Shown: positions 8,895-16,158 of the stretch, piece by piece
How the letters are laid out: every line of letters begins with the position of its first letter
How positions within the stretch are numbered: the first letter of the stretch is position 1
Assembly (NCBI RefSeq): GCF_004792665.1
Contig: NZ_SRZX01000004.1
Span: 186,001-250,000, forward strand
Direction of reading: 5' to 3'
Length of the DNA stretch: 64,000 nucleotides
Origin: Marinobacter orientalis
GTDB lineage: Bacteria; Pseudomonadota; Gammaproteobacteria; Pseudomonadales; Oleiphilaceae
The notes under the pieces: model-generated
The model's database searches: none
What the model saw: only the letters and a program-made list of their open reading frames with translations
Told to the model about the DNA's origin: nothing
Position numbers and translations under genes: made by a program

Positions 8895-8918
8895 AAAACC
8901 GGGACAGAATTATTTTTT
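8895..8918 (+). repeat. Interspersed direct repeat, copy 5
   Basis: Full-length copy with ACCGGGACAGAATTATTT core and a T run, in the gap upstream of both the minus-strand diguanylate cyclase and the plus-strand gene at 8980. Confidence 0.8.
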
Positions 8919-8979
8919 CTCTTGGGCCCGCAAAGACCTTACTATACGCCCTCTTTTTGACGGATTCGGAATTCTCCTG

Positions 8980-9372
8980 ATGCTCAAGTCCATTGCCCTG
9001 GCGGCACTGCTTGTTATGCTGCTGGCGTTTCTCGGCTTTCAGTACTACATAACATCGGTGCCTGACCTTGCGGAGCCTGTTTCCGTTGAGGCAACCCGGT
9101 TCATAGAACAGGACAATTCCCTGTTAGTGACGCTGAGAGATAGCGAGGGCGATCGCTTCACCGTGGGCCTGCGCGGAGACATCGAAAACGAGCCGGAAGA
9201 GACCGCCCTCTTCTTCATCAGGAACCCGGATCTGGTGCCCTATGTTTATTGGCCCGGTCTTCGCAGCAACGATGAGAAACGGGTTCTGGAGCTGCTCGAG
9301 GACGTAGTGGAAAGCCGGAAGCAGGACGCGGCGGTATTCCGGATTTATAAGGTTCTGAAGAACAGGAACTGA
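8980..9372 (+). CDS. Small membrane-anchored hypothetical protein
   Basis: 130 residues, family not recognised. An uncleaved N-terminal signal anchor is clear (residues 4-24, IALAALLVMLLAFLGFQYYI), followed by an acidic soluble domain with VSVEATRFIEQDNSLLVTLRD and DRFTVGLRGDIENEPEE, likely beta-rich and outside the cytoplasmic membrane. Repeat copies 5 and 6 lie 60 bases before and 10 bases after, so this gene forms its own block. Codon use looks genuine and the ATG is the only sensible start, though the ribosome binding site is weak. Confidence 0.65.
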   Translation: MLKSIALAALLVMLLAFLGFQYYITSVPDLAEPVSVEATRFIEQDNSLLVTLRDSEGDRFTVGLRGDIENEPEETALFFIRNPDLVPYVYWPGLRSNDEKRVLELLEDVVESRKQDAAVFRIYKVLKNRN

Positions 9373-9381
9373 CACCCCGAC

Positions 9382-9406
9382 AAAAACGGGGACAGGTTTA
9401 TGTTTT
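9382..9406 (+). repeat. Interspersed direct repeat, copy 6
   Basis: Diverged copy AAAAACGGGGACAGGTTTAT followed by GTTTT, ten bases after the preceding stop codon. Three core mismatches to copy 1, same orientation. Confidence 0.7.
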
Positions 9407-9522
9407 GCTTTCCCGACATCTTGACGGTATTCAATCTGAAAGCAGTTGGCACCGGACAACCTTTCCACCGCTTCAAAACAACAAATTACTGCAATGCTCT
9501 GAATGAGTCTGACAGGAAAAAT

Positions 9523-9813
9523 ATGACAGCATACGTAATCGGACAGATCACGGTAAAAGACCCGGCCAAATGGGAAGAATACCGGAGCAGGGTTCCCGGC
9601 ACACTGGCTCCCTGGGGTGCCGAACTTGTACTTCGTGGCACGCGAGCAAAAGTGCTTAGCGGGAAACACCCCCACACGGATACCGTTGTTATTCGCTTCC
9701 CGGACCCGGAATCCGCGCTCAAATGGCACAATTCCGCCGCCTATCAGGAACTGGTGCCTCTTCGTACCCAGGCAGCGGAGGTGGATCTGATCAGTTATGA
9801 ATCCGATTCATAG
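9523..9813 (+). CDS. DUF1330-family protein
   Basis: 96 residues with the DUF1330 ferredoxin-like dimeric alpha/beta-barrel pattern: AYVIGQITVKDPAKWEEYRS at the start, the central GAELVLRGTRAKVLSG, and TVVIRFPDPESALKWHNSAAYQ near the end. Function of the family is unknown; the fold is related to EthD and small monooxygenases. The ATG at 9523 follows GACAGGAAAAAT. Its C terminus overlaps a possible upstream start of the next gene, suggesting one transcript. Confidence 0.85.
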   Translation: MTAYVIGQITVKDPAKWEEYRSRVPGTLAPWGAELVLRGTRAKVLSGKHPHTDTVVIRFPDPESALKWHNSAAYQELVPLRTQAAEVDLISYESDS

Positions 9814-9823
9814 GCATCTTGCC

Positions 9824-10279
9824 ATGCTTGAAAAACGCATACCTCCCCTGCTTCTGGTGCTGATGGTCGGTGCGGCCATGTGGGGCATTTCTACCCTGAC
9901 TTCACCGGTACCGCTGGATGACACCCTCCGCACTGTTGCCGCCGGCGTGATATTTGTTGCTGGCACCCTGTTTCCCATGGCGGGCGTGGTGGCCTTCCGG
10001 CGCGCCAGAACCACGGTAGACCCTCGCACGCCCGAGGCCAGTTCAGCTCTGGTCTGCTCCGGTATTTACCGGTATTCCCGCAACCCGATGTATGTGGGAT
10101 TCGCGTTCTGGTTGCTGGCCTGGGGTGTGTATTTGGGATCTGGCTGGGAGCTACTCGGCGTGGTGTTTTTTGTGCTGTATATGAATCACTTCCAGATTGC
10201 TCCTGAGGAGCGGGCCCTGCGGGCGCTGTTCGGTGATCAATTCCGCGCCTATGAGCAACAGGTTCGACGCTGGCTCTAG
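9824..10279 (+). CDS. Isoprenylcysteine carboxyl methyltransferase-like membrane protein
   Basis: About 151 residues with four hydrophobic segments and the C-terminal signature of the ICMT/phospholipid methyltransferase superfamily: YRYSRNPMYVGFAFWLLAW, then the Glu-Glu motif APEERALRALFGDQFRAYEQ and VRRW. Such proteins bind SAM at the membrane face and methylate lipids or isoprenoid-type substrates; bacterial members of this short type have no agreed substrate. The start at 9824 (MLEKRIPP) matches the usual family N terminus; ATG 9797 would add nine residues and overlap the DUF1330 gene by 17 bases. Confidence 0.82.
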   Translation: MLEKRIPPLLLVLMVGAAMWGISTLTSPVPLDDTLRTVAAGVIFVAGTLFPMAGVVAFRRARTTVDPRTPEASSALVCSGIYRYSRNPMYVGFAFWLLAWGVYLGSGWELLGVVFFVLYMNHFQIAPEERALRALFGDQFRAYEQQVRRWL

Positions 10280-10338
10280 ACTGTGGGTAATTTCTCCCCC
10301 TGTGTAACTTTGCATCCGGAAAAGACCAGGAGACTACC

Positions 10339-11067
10339 GTGCACCTACCTTTCTGGCTAACCACTGCCCTGCTACTGCCGCTCCTTCTGTACCAGGGCAA
10401 ACGCGCCCGAAGGGTTACGCCCCGGTTACCTGAAGCCCAGGGCTCTCCTGCTGGCCAGCACGGTGACGGCAAACCGGACCTACGCCTGCTGGTCATCGGT
10501 GAATCCACAGCGGCTGGTGTGGGTGTTGCCAGCCATGAGCAGGGACTGGCGAGCCAGTTGGCTCTGCTACTGCACGAGCGGACGGGTCGAACCGTTTCCT
10601 GGCACACCTTTGGCGTCAACGGTATCCGTCTGCGCCAGCTCCACCGGGAACTGGCGAGCCTGGAGCTACCGGAAGCCGATGTGGTGCTGCTGAGCATGGG
10701 CGTCAACGACACCACCGGATTCACGCCCCGGCATCGGTTCCGCCGGCAATTGCTGGCGCTTCGCGACACACTCGTCACACGTTACCCGGGGCCGCTATAC
10801 CTGCTGAGCGTGCCGCCCATGCACCTGTTTACTGCGTTGCCCACCCCACTGCGGCAAATCATGGGGTGGCGAGCCAGGCAGCTGAACCGGGTGTACGAGC
10901 AACTGGCCAGGGAAGCACCCGATGATTTCCGGTACCGGAGTTACTCGGCGATTGCCGACACTTCGTTGCTGGCCAGCGATGGCTATCATCCCAATGACCG
11001 GGGCTACCGGGCCATCGCGGTGGCTCTGGTTTGTGAAAACCGGTTTTCGGATCACAAGGCTTCATAA
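10339..11067 (+). CDS. SGNH/GDSL-type lipase or esterase, membrane anchored
   Basis: 242 residues. A short N-terminal hydrophobic stretch (LPFWLTTALLLPLLLY) probably anchors or exports the protein. Catalytic residues of the SGNH fold are readable: Ser56 in IGESTAAGVGV, the Asn block in LSMGVNDTTGFTP, and Asp214/His217 in SDGYHPNDRGY. The enzyme should hydrolyse esters, perhaps lipids, at the periplasmic side; the substrate is unknown. Translation begins at GTG 10339 with CAGGAGACTACC upstream. It may be co-transcribed with the methyltransferase 60 bases earlier. Confidence 0.88.
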   Translation: MHLPFWLTTALLLPLLLYQGKRARRVTPRLPEAQGSPAGQHGDGKPDLRLLVIGESTAAGVGVASHEQGLASQLALLLHERTGRTVSWHTFGVNGIRLRQLHRELASLELPEADVVLLSMGVNDTTGFTPRHRFRRQLLALRDTLVTRYPGPLYLLSVPPMHLFTALPTPLRQIMGWRARQLNRVYEQLAREAPDDFRYRSYSAIADTSLLASDGYHPNDRGYRAIAVALVCENRFSDHKAS

Positions 11068-11303
11068 TTATCGAGAACAAGGAGAAAGTGCAGCTGACTT
11101 TCATCTTTTCACGCTCGGTGCGACAGCGAACAGACCGGAGAGAGCCAATAGCCTATTATGGATTCAGATGAGGCGATGGAACCGCCTAAAAAGGACGTTA
11201 CATCATGCGCCGCAAGGATGAGGCGCGATCAGAACTCAGGATTGGGGCTATCGAAGGCCCCTGTTTAGCAGTATGGCTATGGACCCGCAACGCCTTTTTG
11301 CAC

Positions 11304-11335
11304 CGGCCTCGCTCCCCGCGCAGGCCGTTTTTTTT
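11304..11335 (+). terminator. Rho-independent terminator
   Basis: CGGCCT (11304-11309) pairs perfectly with AGGCCG (11322-11327) around a 12-base GC-rich loop, followed directly by eight or more Ts. It lies in the 334-base gap after the SGNH hydrolase and would end that transcript. I see no gene in the rest of the gap before repeat copy 7. Confidence 0.7.
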
Positions 11336-11360
11336 CATCAAAACCCGGGATATCCTTCGA

Positions 11361-11384
11361 TAACCGGAACAAATCTGTTTTTTT
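11361..11384 (+). repeat. Interspersed direct repeat, copy 7, degenerate
   Basis: TAACCGGAACAAATCTGTTT followed by Ts keeps the ACCGG-ACA-AT-T spacing of the family with several substitutions. A second partial piece (AAAACCCGGGATAT) lies just before at 11340. It marks the right end of the repeat-rich zone. Confidence 0.5.
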
Positions 11385-11402
11385 AAATTGAAACGGATAG
11401 CT

Positions 11403-11798
11403 ATGAAAGTGGCTCTAAAAGCACTAATTATCTGGCTCTGCATCCTCGCTCTGGCTGTCACTAATGGCTTGTTGCGGGAGGCCGTGTTTCTGCCTGCATT
11501 CGGTACCCCGGCAGCACTTGTAATGAGCGGATTGCTCCTCGCGGCCCTGATTGTGGGTGTAGCATGGTTGTCGCTTCCCTGGCTGCGTCTGCGCAGATCT
11601 GTTGCACTATGGCTGGTGGGGCTTGAATGGCTCGCCCTGACGCTTGTTTTCGAGTTTTCCTTCGGGCTTGCACAGGGCAAGTCGTGGTCGGTAATGCTTG
11701 AGGCCTACACCTTCAAAGACGGAAACCTCTGGCCACTTGTACTTGTGGTGACGGCTTGTGCGCCGTTTTTAGCCGCAAAGCTGAGCCGCAGGGCCTGA
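11403..11798 (+). CDS. Hypothetical inner membrane protein
   Basis: 131 residues with four predicted transmembrane helices: LKALIIWLCILALAVTNGLL, PAALVMSGLLLAALIVGVAWL, WLVGLEWLALTLVFEFSFGL, and WPLVLVVTACAPFLAAKL. A short arginine-rich loop lies after helix two. I do not recognise the family with certainty; small proteins of this shape are common in proteobacteria. Start at ATG 11403; a TTG 15 bases upstream is possible. It stands alone, 37 bases before the CAP gene. Confidence 0.7.
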   Translation: MKVALKALIIWLCILALAVTNGLLREAVFLPAFGTPAALVMSGLLLAALIVGVAWLSLPWLRLRRSVALWLVGLEWLALTLVFEFSFGLAQGKSWSVMLEAYTFKDGNLWPLVLVVTACAPFLAAKLSRRA

Positions 11799-11835
11799 AT
11801 CAAAAAATGGATCTTTCCCGGATTCTGGTGAACTT

Positions 11836-12357
11836 ATGCGTACTATCACTTTCCCGTTTTCCCGCCCATCAAGCGCCCTTCCCCTGGTGGTTTTTCTCGC
11901 ATTTCCCGGGATTCTTGTGGCCGGCGACTGCGAGATGGACGCAACCGATCGGGCTATGCTGAATCGCGTCAATGAGGCTCGCAGCGAACCCCGGCAATGC
12001 GGCGATCAGGACTTTGATGCAGCGGAACCGCTGTCCTGGAACTGCAAGCTCGAGGATGCCGCACGGGCCCATTCCAGAGATATGATAGAAATGGAATTCT
12101 TTAGCCATACAGGCCCTGGAGGTGTTCAGACCGGCAAGCGGGTGAGTGACAGAGGCTACAGCTGGTCGGCGGTGGGTGAAAATATCGCAATGGGCCAGAA
12201 CTCAGTCGATGACGTCGTTGATGGATGGCTTTCAAGCCCGGGACACTGCGCCAATATAATGAGTACCAATTTCACCGAAATGGGTGCTGCGAGGGTCGAG
12301 GCGCCGGAGTCGCAATATTCCCCTTTCTGGACACAGGTTTTTGCCCGACCGCGTTAG
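11836..12357 (+). CDS. Secreted CAP-domain (SCP/PR1-like) protein
   Basis: 173 residues with an N-terminal signal peptide (ITFPFSRPSSALPLVVFLAF to about VAG) and one CAP domain. CAP hallmarks are MLNRVNEARSEPRQCG, the first metal-site histidine in ARAHSRDM, FFSHTGPGG, GENIAMG, the second histidine in GWLSSPGHCANIM and the ending FWTQVFARPR. Bacterial CAP proteins are secreted and bind metals or cell-wall components, with no settled biochemical role. Probably periplasmic or extracellular here. Several Cys residues could form disulfides. Confidence 0.9.
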   Translation: MRTITFPFSRPSSALPLVVFLAFPGILVAGDCEMDATDRAMLNRVNEARSEPRQCGDQDFDAAEPLSWNCKLEDAARAHSRDMIEMEFFSHTGPGGVQTGKRVSDRGYSWSAVGENIAMGQNSVDDVVDGWLSSPGHCANIMSTNFTEMGAARVEAPESQYSPFWTQVFARPR

Positions 12358-12461
12358 CCGGAAAGGCTCCTGCCTTATAACTTTTGGCGGGCTCCGCACA
12401 CGTGCTACATTAGAATTACAGGTTCTCAAGCATAATACGAGATCAACATGGAGGAAGAGGT

Positions 12462-13007
12462 ATGAGCAACCAGCTTGAAGGAAAGACCGTTGCCATTCTG
12501 GCAACTGACGGTGTAGAGCAGATCGAATTAACCCGTCCCCGGGAAGAGCTGGAGTCAGCAGGGGCGAAGGTAGAGCTGATTTCGATCAAATCCGGCAGCA
12601 TTGATGGTTACAACCATCTGGATAGAGCTGACAGTTTCGATGTGGACAAAACAGTCCGCCAGGCAGCTGTCGAAGATTACGATGGACTGGTATTGCCGGG
12701 CGGGGTCGCGAACCCCGATGCAATGCGCCTGGATAGGGACGCCGTCGCCTTGGTCGCCAGGTTCGTGGAAGAAGGCAAGCCAGTGGCTGCCATCTGCCAT
12801 GCCCCCTGGTTATTGGTGGAAGCGGATGTAGTCCGGGGAAAAACCCTGACGTCCTTCCCCAGCCTGCAAACCGATATCAACAATGCGGGCGGTCACTGGG
12901 TTGATCGGGAGCTTTGCCACGAGGGTGGTCTGATCACAAGCCGTAAGCCTGATGACCTGGATGCGTTCTGCAGCAGGTTGGTGGAGGCCCTGGCTGCCGA
13001 GTCGTAG
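12462..13007 (+). CDS. DJ-1/PfpI-family glyoxalase or amidotransferase-like protein
   Basis: 181 residues of the PfpI/YhbO branch of the DJ-1 superfamily. The nucleophile is Cys112 in AAICHAPWLLVEAD, with the nucleophile-elbow partner His113. DYDGLVLPGGVANPDAMRLD and LTSFPSLQTDINNAGGHWVD are branch signatures. Members have been described as stress proteins with glyoxalase or chaperone activities, which the literature disputes. A strong ribosome binding site (GGAGGAAGAGGT) precedes the ATG. It ends 23 bases before the convergent acyl-AMP ligase gene. Confidence 0.9.
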   Translation: MSNQLEGKTVAILATDGVEQIELTRPREELESAGAKVELISIKSGSIDGYNHLDRADSFDVDKTVRQAAVEDYDGLVLPGGVANPDAMRLDRDAVALVARFVEEGKPVAAICHAPWLLVEADVVRGKTLTSFPSLQTDINNAGGHWVDRELCHEGGLITSRKPDDLDAFCSRLVEALAAES

Positions 13008-13030
13008 CAGGCGCCGGGCCGGGGACGCTG

Positions 13031-15874
13031 CTAGCGCAATAACCGGTCTGGCTCGCCGCTCATCTCAAGTATGGTTTTCCGCGCGCGGTCCCGCAGCTGG
13101 ACCGCTGATTTCCAGTCATCGCCTTCAGGTTCGATCCGTTCACCAATGACCACGCTCACCGGCCCGGGCCTCGGATTCCAGCGGTCAGCGGGAAGCTTGC
13201 GCCGGGTGCCCGTGATGGCAACGGGTATGACTTTTTCCGCCAGCACAGCCGCGGTCATGAATGCACCCATCTGAAAGGGGCGCAGGCCTGGTGCGGCATC
13301 AAAACTTCCCTCCGGGAAAAATACCAGCCGGCGGCCCCCGGCGCTCTCCGCAATCCGCCTTGAATCACCGACACTGTTCTGAACGTCGGCACGCTCTACG
13401 GGTTCAATCTCAAGGCGCGTCAGAAAACGCTTCAGGCCGCGAACCTTCATCAGTTCCGCTTTGGCGATGAAGCTCACCGGCACGGGAATCAGTGCGGCCA
13501 ACACCAGTGCGTCAAGATAGCTGGAGTGGTTGGAAACGATGATACAGCCGTCCGGGAGATTTCTGAGCCTGGCCGCGGCCGCTGTCCTGAGCCCCGTTCC
13601 GGTGAGCAGGGCCAACAACCTGCTACCCCAATGGACTACCTGCCAACGCAGCGGGACACCAGGAAGGATATTGACCAGAACCCAGACCGGTACCGAAACC
13701 AGCCCCATCGCCGCCCAGGCCCAGGCTGAGTATAGCCAGCGGGCAGCGCTTCGCAGGCTGCGCTGGCCCTGCTGTCGCCAGGTAGCACCAGCCAGCCTCG
13801 CCAGCTGCCGCCACACGGGCTCTTTTTTACGCTCGAGTTCACCCCGCTCATACCGGAGCCGGCAGTCATTGCGCCGGAGTTTGCCACTGGAAGTCTTTGG
13901 CACTGTGTGGGGACCAACCATGAGCACCTCATCCACCTCGATGTCCAGGGAGTCCATAGCGATGCGGCGGATTTTTTCTTTGACCTGGTCAAGTTTCTTC
14001 TCGTCCTTTTCGCCGGTCTCGGCGACCACTATCAGTCTTTCCCCTTCACTTTCTCCCATTCCCGACGCAAAAGCCGCGACGCAGCCGGCCCGGACCAGGT
14101 CAAGCTCGCCCACCACCTCCTCGATTTCCCCGGGATAGATATTGCGGCCGGCCCGCACAATCAGGTCCTTGTTGCGGCCACTCAGGTAGAGGTTGTCGTC
14201 GGCGATATAGCCCCTGTCTCCCGTATTCAGCCATTTGCCGTCAAAGAGCTCTTTCGTCTTGTCTTCATTACGGTAGTATCCCCTGGTTGCCGAGGGACCG
14301 GTGAACTGCAGGTTGCCCTCCTGGCGTTCGTCCAGTTCGTTGCCGTCATCATCCACAATGCGGATGTCATGGTTTGGAATCACCTTGCCGCAGGACACGA
14401 ATCTGAGCGCGGACTCGTCATCCGGGGAAACCGGTTTTGCCTCCCCGTCTTTCTGGAAGCTTTCCCGGTCAACGTAGTCGATGACCGGCTCCCGGGGCTC
14501 CTCGGGAAAGGTCAGCGCCACACAGTTCTCGGCCAGGCCGTAGACAGGTGCCATGGACTCGGTCCTGAATCCCCACTTGCTGAAGCGTTCGATAAAACGC
14601 ACCACGGTGTCCGGGCTGACCGCCTCGGCGCCGTTGAAAGCCACGCGCCAGGAGCTCAGGTCCAGCCCTTCCATGTCTTCATCGTCGATTCGTTTCAGGC
14701 AGAGCTCGTAACCAAAATTGGGCGACGGCGAGAGAGTGCCACCAAACCGGTCAATGGCCCATAGCCAGTATTGGGGCCTGGTGAGAAAAAGCAGTGGCGA
14801 CATGATGACCAGATGCATGCCATACCAGAGGCTGGAAAGGCAGGTGCCGATCAGGCCCATATCGTGATACAGAGGCAGCCAGCTTACGAACACGTCATCC
14901 TGATCCACCTGGAGCACCTCGTTTCCGGCGCCTATATTGGCGAAAAGATTTGCGTGACTGAGGCTTACACCTTTGGGGTTCCCTGTGCTGCCCGAGGTGT
15001 ACTGCAGAATGGCAATGTCCTCGCCTTTGGCCCCGGTTACAGGCTGGCCCAGGGGTTTCGCCCAGACTTCATCCAGCGTCAGTACATGCTCAAGAGACGG
15101 CACCATGCCTTTGACCACGGCGGCGAGCTTTTTGGCTTCCGGCACGGTAATCATTACCCGGGCCTTTGCATTGTTGAGAATCGTGGCCTGTCTTTTCAGG
15201 TGCTCTTCGATCTGGGAGGCCCTCATCGGCGGATACAGGGGAACAGGTATAGCGTTGGCATAGAGGGCACCAAAAAAGCCGTAGAAGTAATCGTGGCTGG
15301 TGGGAAGCATGAGGGCTATTGTGTCCCGCGCCTCGATGTCGTGCTGGAACAGACCATTGGCGACCCTCAGAGCGCCTTTGTGGAGATCCCCGAAGGTCAG
15401 GGATCTGACATCCTTGTAATCCTTTACCCAATGGAGGTAGGTGCGGTCAGGGTGCTCCTGTGCATGCCAGCCCAGTGCTTCCTGCAGGGTTGCAAAATCG
15501 GGGACGGAGAAATGCTCACGGTTTTCCTCCCCGGGGTCGAGAACGGCTTCGGTCTCTTCGCCTTCCTCCCTGCCACTCTCTTGTTTCTGTTCTGGTTGCC
15601 CGCCTCTGAGACGCATGACCTCATCAAGAATGTCACCGGGCGTGTCCGCCTCGCTGAGGAGCTGTTCCGGCAGCTGAACCCCGAATTTCCGTTCCACCGT
15701 TACCAGCAATTCAGCGCGGGTCAGGCTGTCCAGGCCCAGATCGCTGTCGAGCCTGCTGCTCATGGTCACCGCGGGTTGCCGCTCCCGGTTTTCCGGCATC
15801 GCCTCGGCCATGGTTTCCGAGACGGCGTCTGCCATGTCCTTTTCCATGCTTCGCTGAGTTCCCGAATGCGTCAT
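13031..15874 (-). CDS. Three-domain ACP - fatty acyl-AMP ligase - PlsC acyltransferase
   Basis: 947 residues. N-terminal acyl carrier domain with phosphopantetheine serine S50 in SDLGLDSLTRAEL; then an acidic linker; then an AMP-forming ligase of the FadD32/FAAL type with P-loop YTSGSTGNPKGVSLSH, the hinge region WLNTGDRGYIAD and a C-terminal subdomain with KTSSGKLRR; then after a hydrophobic stretch (WAAMGLVSVPVWVLVNIL) a PlsC-type acyltransferase with HX4D as NHSSYLD and FFPEGSFDAAPGLRPF. It likely activates a fatty acid as acyl-AMP, loads it on its own ACP and transfers it to a lysophospholipid or similar acceptor at the membrane. E. coli Aas combines the two enzymes in the opposite order and lacks the ACP. 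Start at 15874 has GGAGGAGCC directly upstream. Confidence 0.88.
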   Translation of the reverse strand: MTHSGTQRSMEKDMADAVSETMAEAMPENRERQPAVTMSSRLDSDLGLDSLTRAELLVTVERKFGVQLPEQLLSEADTPGDILDEVMRLRGGQPEQKQESGREEGEETEAVLDPGEENREHFSVPDFATLQEALGWHAQEHPDRTYLHWVKDYKDVRSLTFGDLHKGALRVANGLFQHDIEARDTIALMLPTSHDYFYGFFGALYANAIPVPLYPPMRASQIEEHLKRQATILNNAKARVMITVPEAKKLAAVVKGMVPSLEHVLTLDEVWAKPLGQPVTGAKGEDIAILQYTSGSTGNPKGVSLSHANLFANIGAGNEVLQVDQDDVFVSWLPLYHDMGLIGTCLSSLWYGMHLVIMSPLLFLTRPQYWLWAIDRFGGTLSPSPNFGYELCLKRIDDEDMEGLDLSSWRVAFNGAEAVSPDTVVRFIERFSKWGFRTESMAPVYGLAENCVALTFPEEPREPVIDYVDRESFQKDGEAKPVSPDDESALRFVSCGKVIPNHDIRIVDDDGNELDERQEGNLQFTGPSATRGYYRNEDKTKELFDGKWLNTGDRGYIADDNLYLSGRNKDLIVRAGRNIYPGEIEEVVGELDLVRAGCVAAFASGMGESEGERLIVVAETGEKDEKKLDQVKEKIRRIAMDSLDIEVDEVLMVGPHTVPKTSSGKLRRNDCRLRYERGELERKKEPVWRQLARLAGATWRQQGQRSLRSAARWLYSAWAWAAMGLVSVPVWVLVNILPGVPLRWQVVHWGSRLLALLTGTGLRTAAAARLRNLPDGCIIVSNHSSYLDALVLAALIPVPVSFIAKAELMKVRGLKRFLTRLEIEPVERADVQNSVGDSRRIAESAGGRRLVFFPEGSFDAAPGLRPFQMGAFMTAAVLAEKVIPVAITGTRRKLPADRWNPRPGPVSVVIGERIEPEGDDWKSAVQLRDRARKTILEMSGEPDRLLR

Positions 15875-16158
15875 GGCTCCTCCAGAGCTAATAGTCACTG
15901 ACCTTTATAGTGAGGAATGAAGTATAGGCCCGCAAGCCCGGTTCAGCCCGTTGGCACTGGCTTTCGCCAGGCGGAAATCAGGCCGGAAAATGGCATGGCC
16001 ATACCCGTGGCTCACCACCCGGACTACCGTTTTCAGGAACGCGATTATCGGGTTAACTCGGCAAGGCGCCACGGCACCCGCAAACTTCGACTATGGTGAA
16101 GGAAACATAATCGCAATCCGCTCCGGATTTTCGCCCATTCGTCGAGCCCGAGCCGGTC

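Noticed and set aside
96..11384. Integron cassette array
   Set aside because: The repeats are short, not foldable into attC-like hairpins and lack GTTRRRY core sites; no integrase gene is present and some genes lie on the other strand.
14771..15901. A 376-codon plus-strand frame opposite the ACP/acyl-AMP ligase gene
   Set aside because: Antisense to a protein with clear ligase motifs; the residue mix is unlike a real protein and no family is seen.
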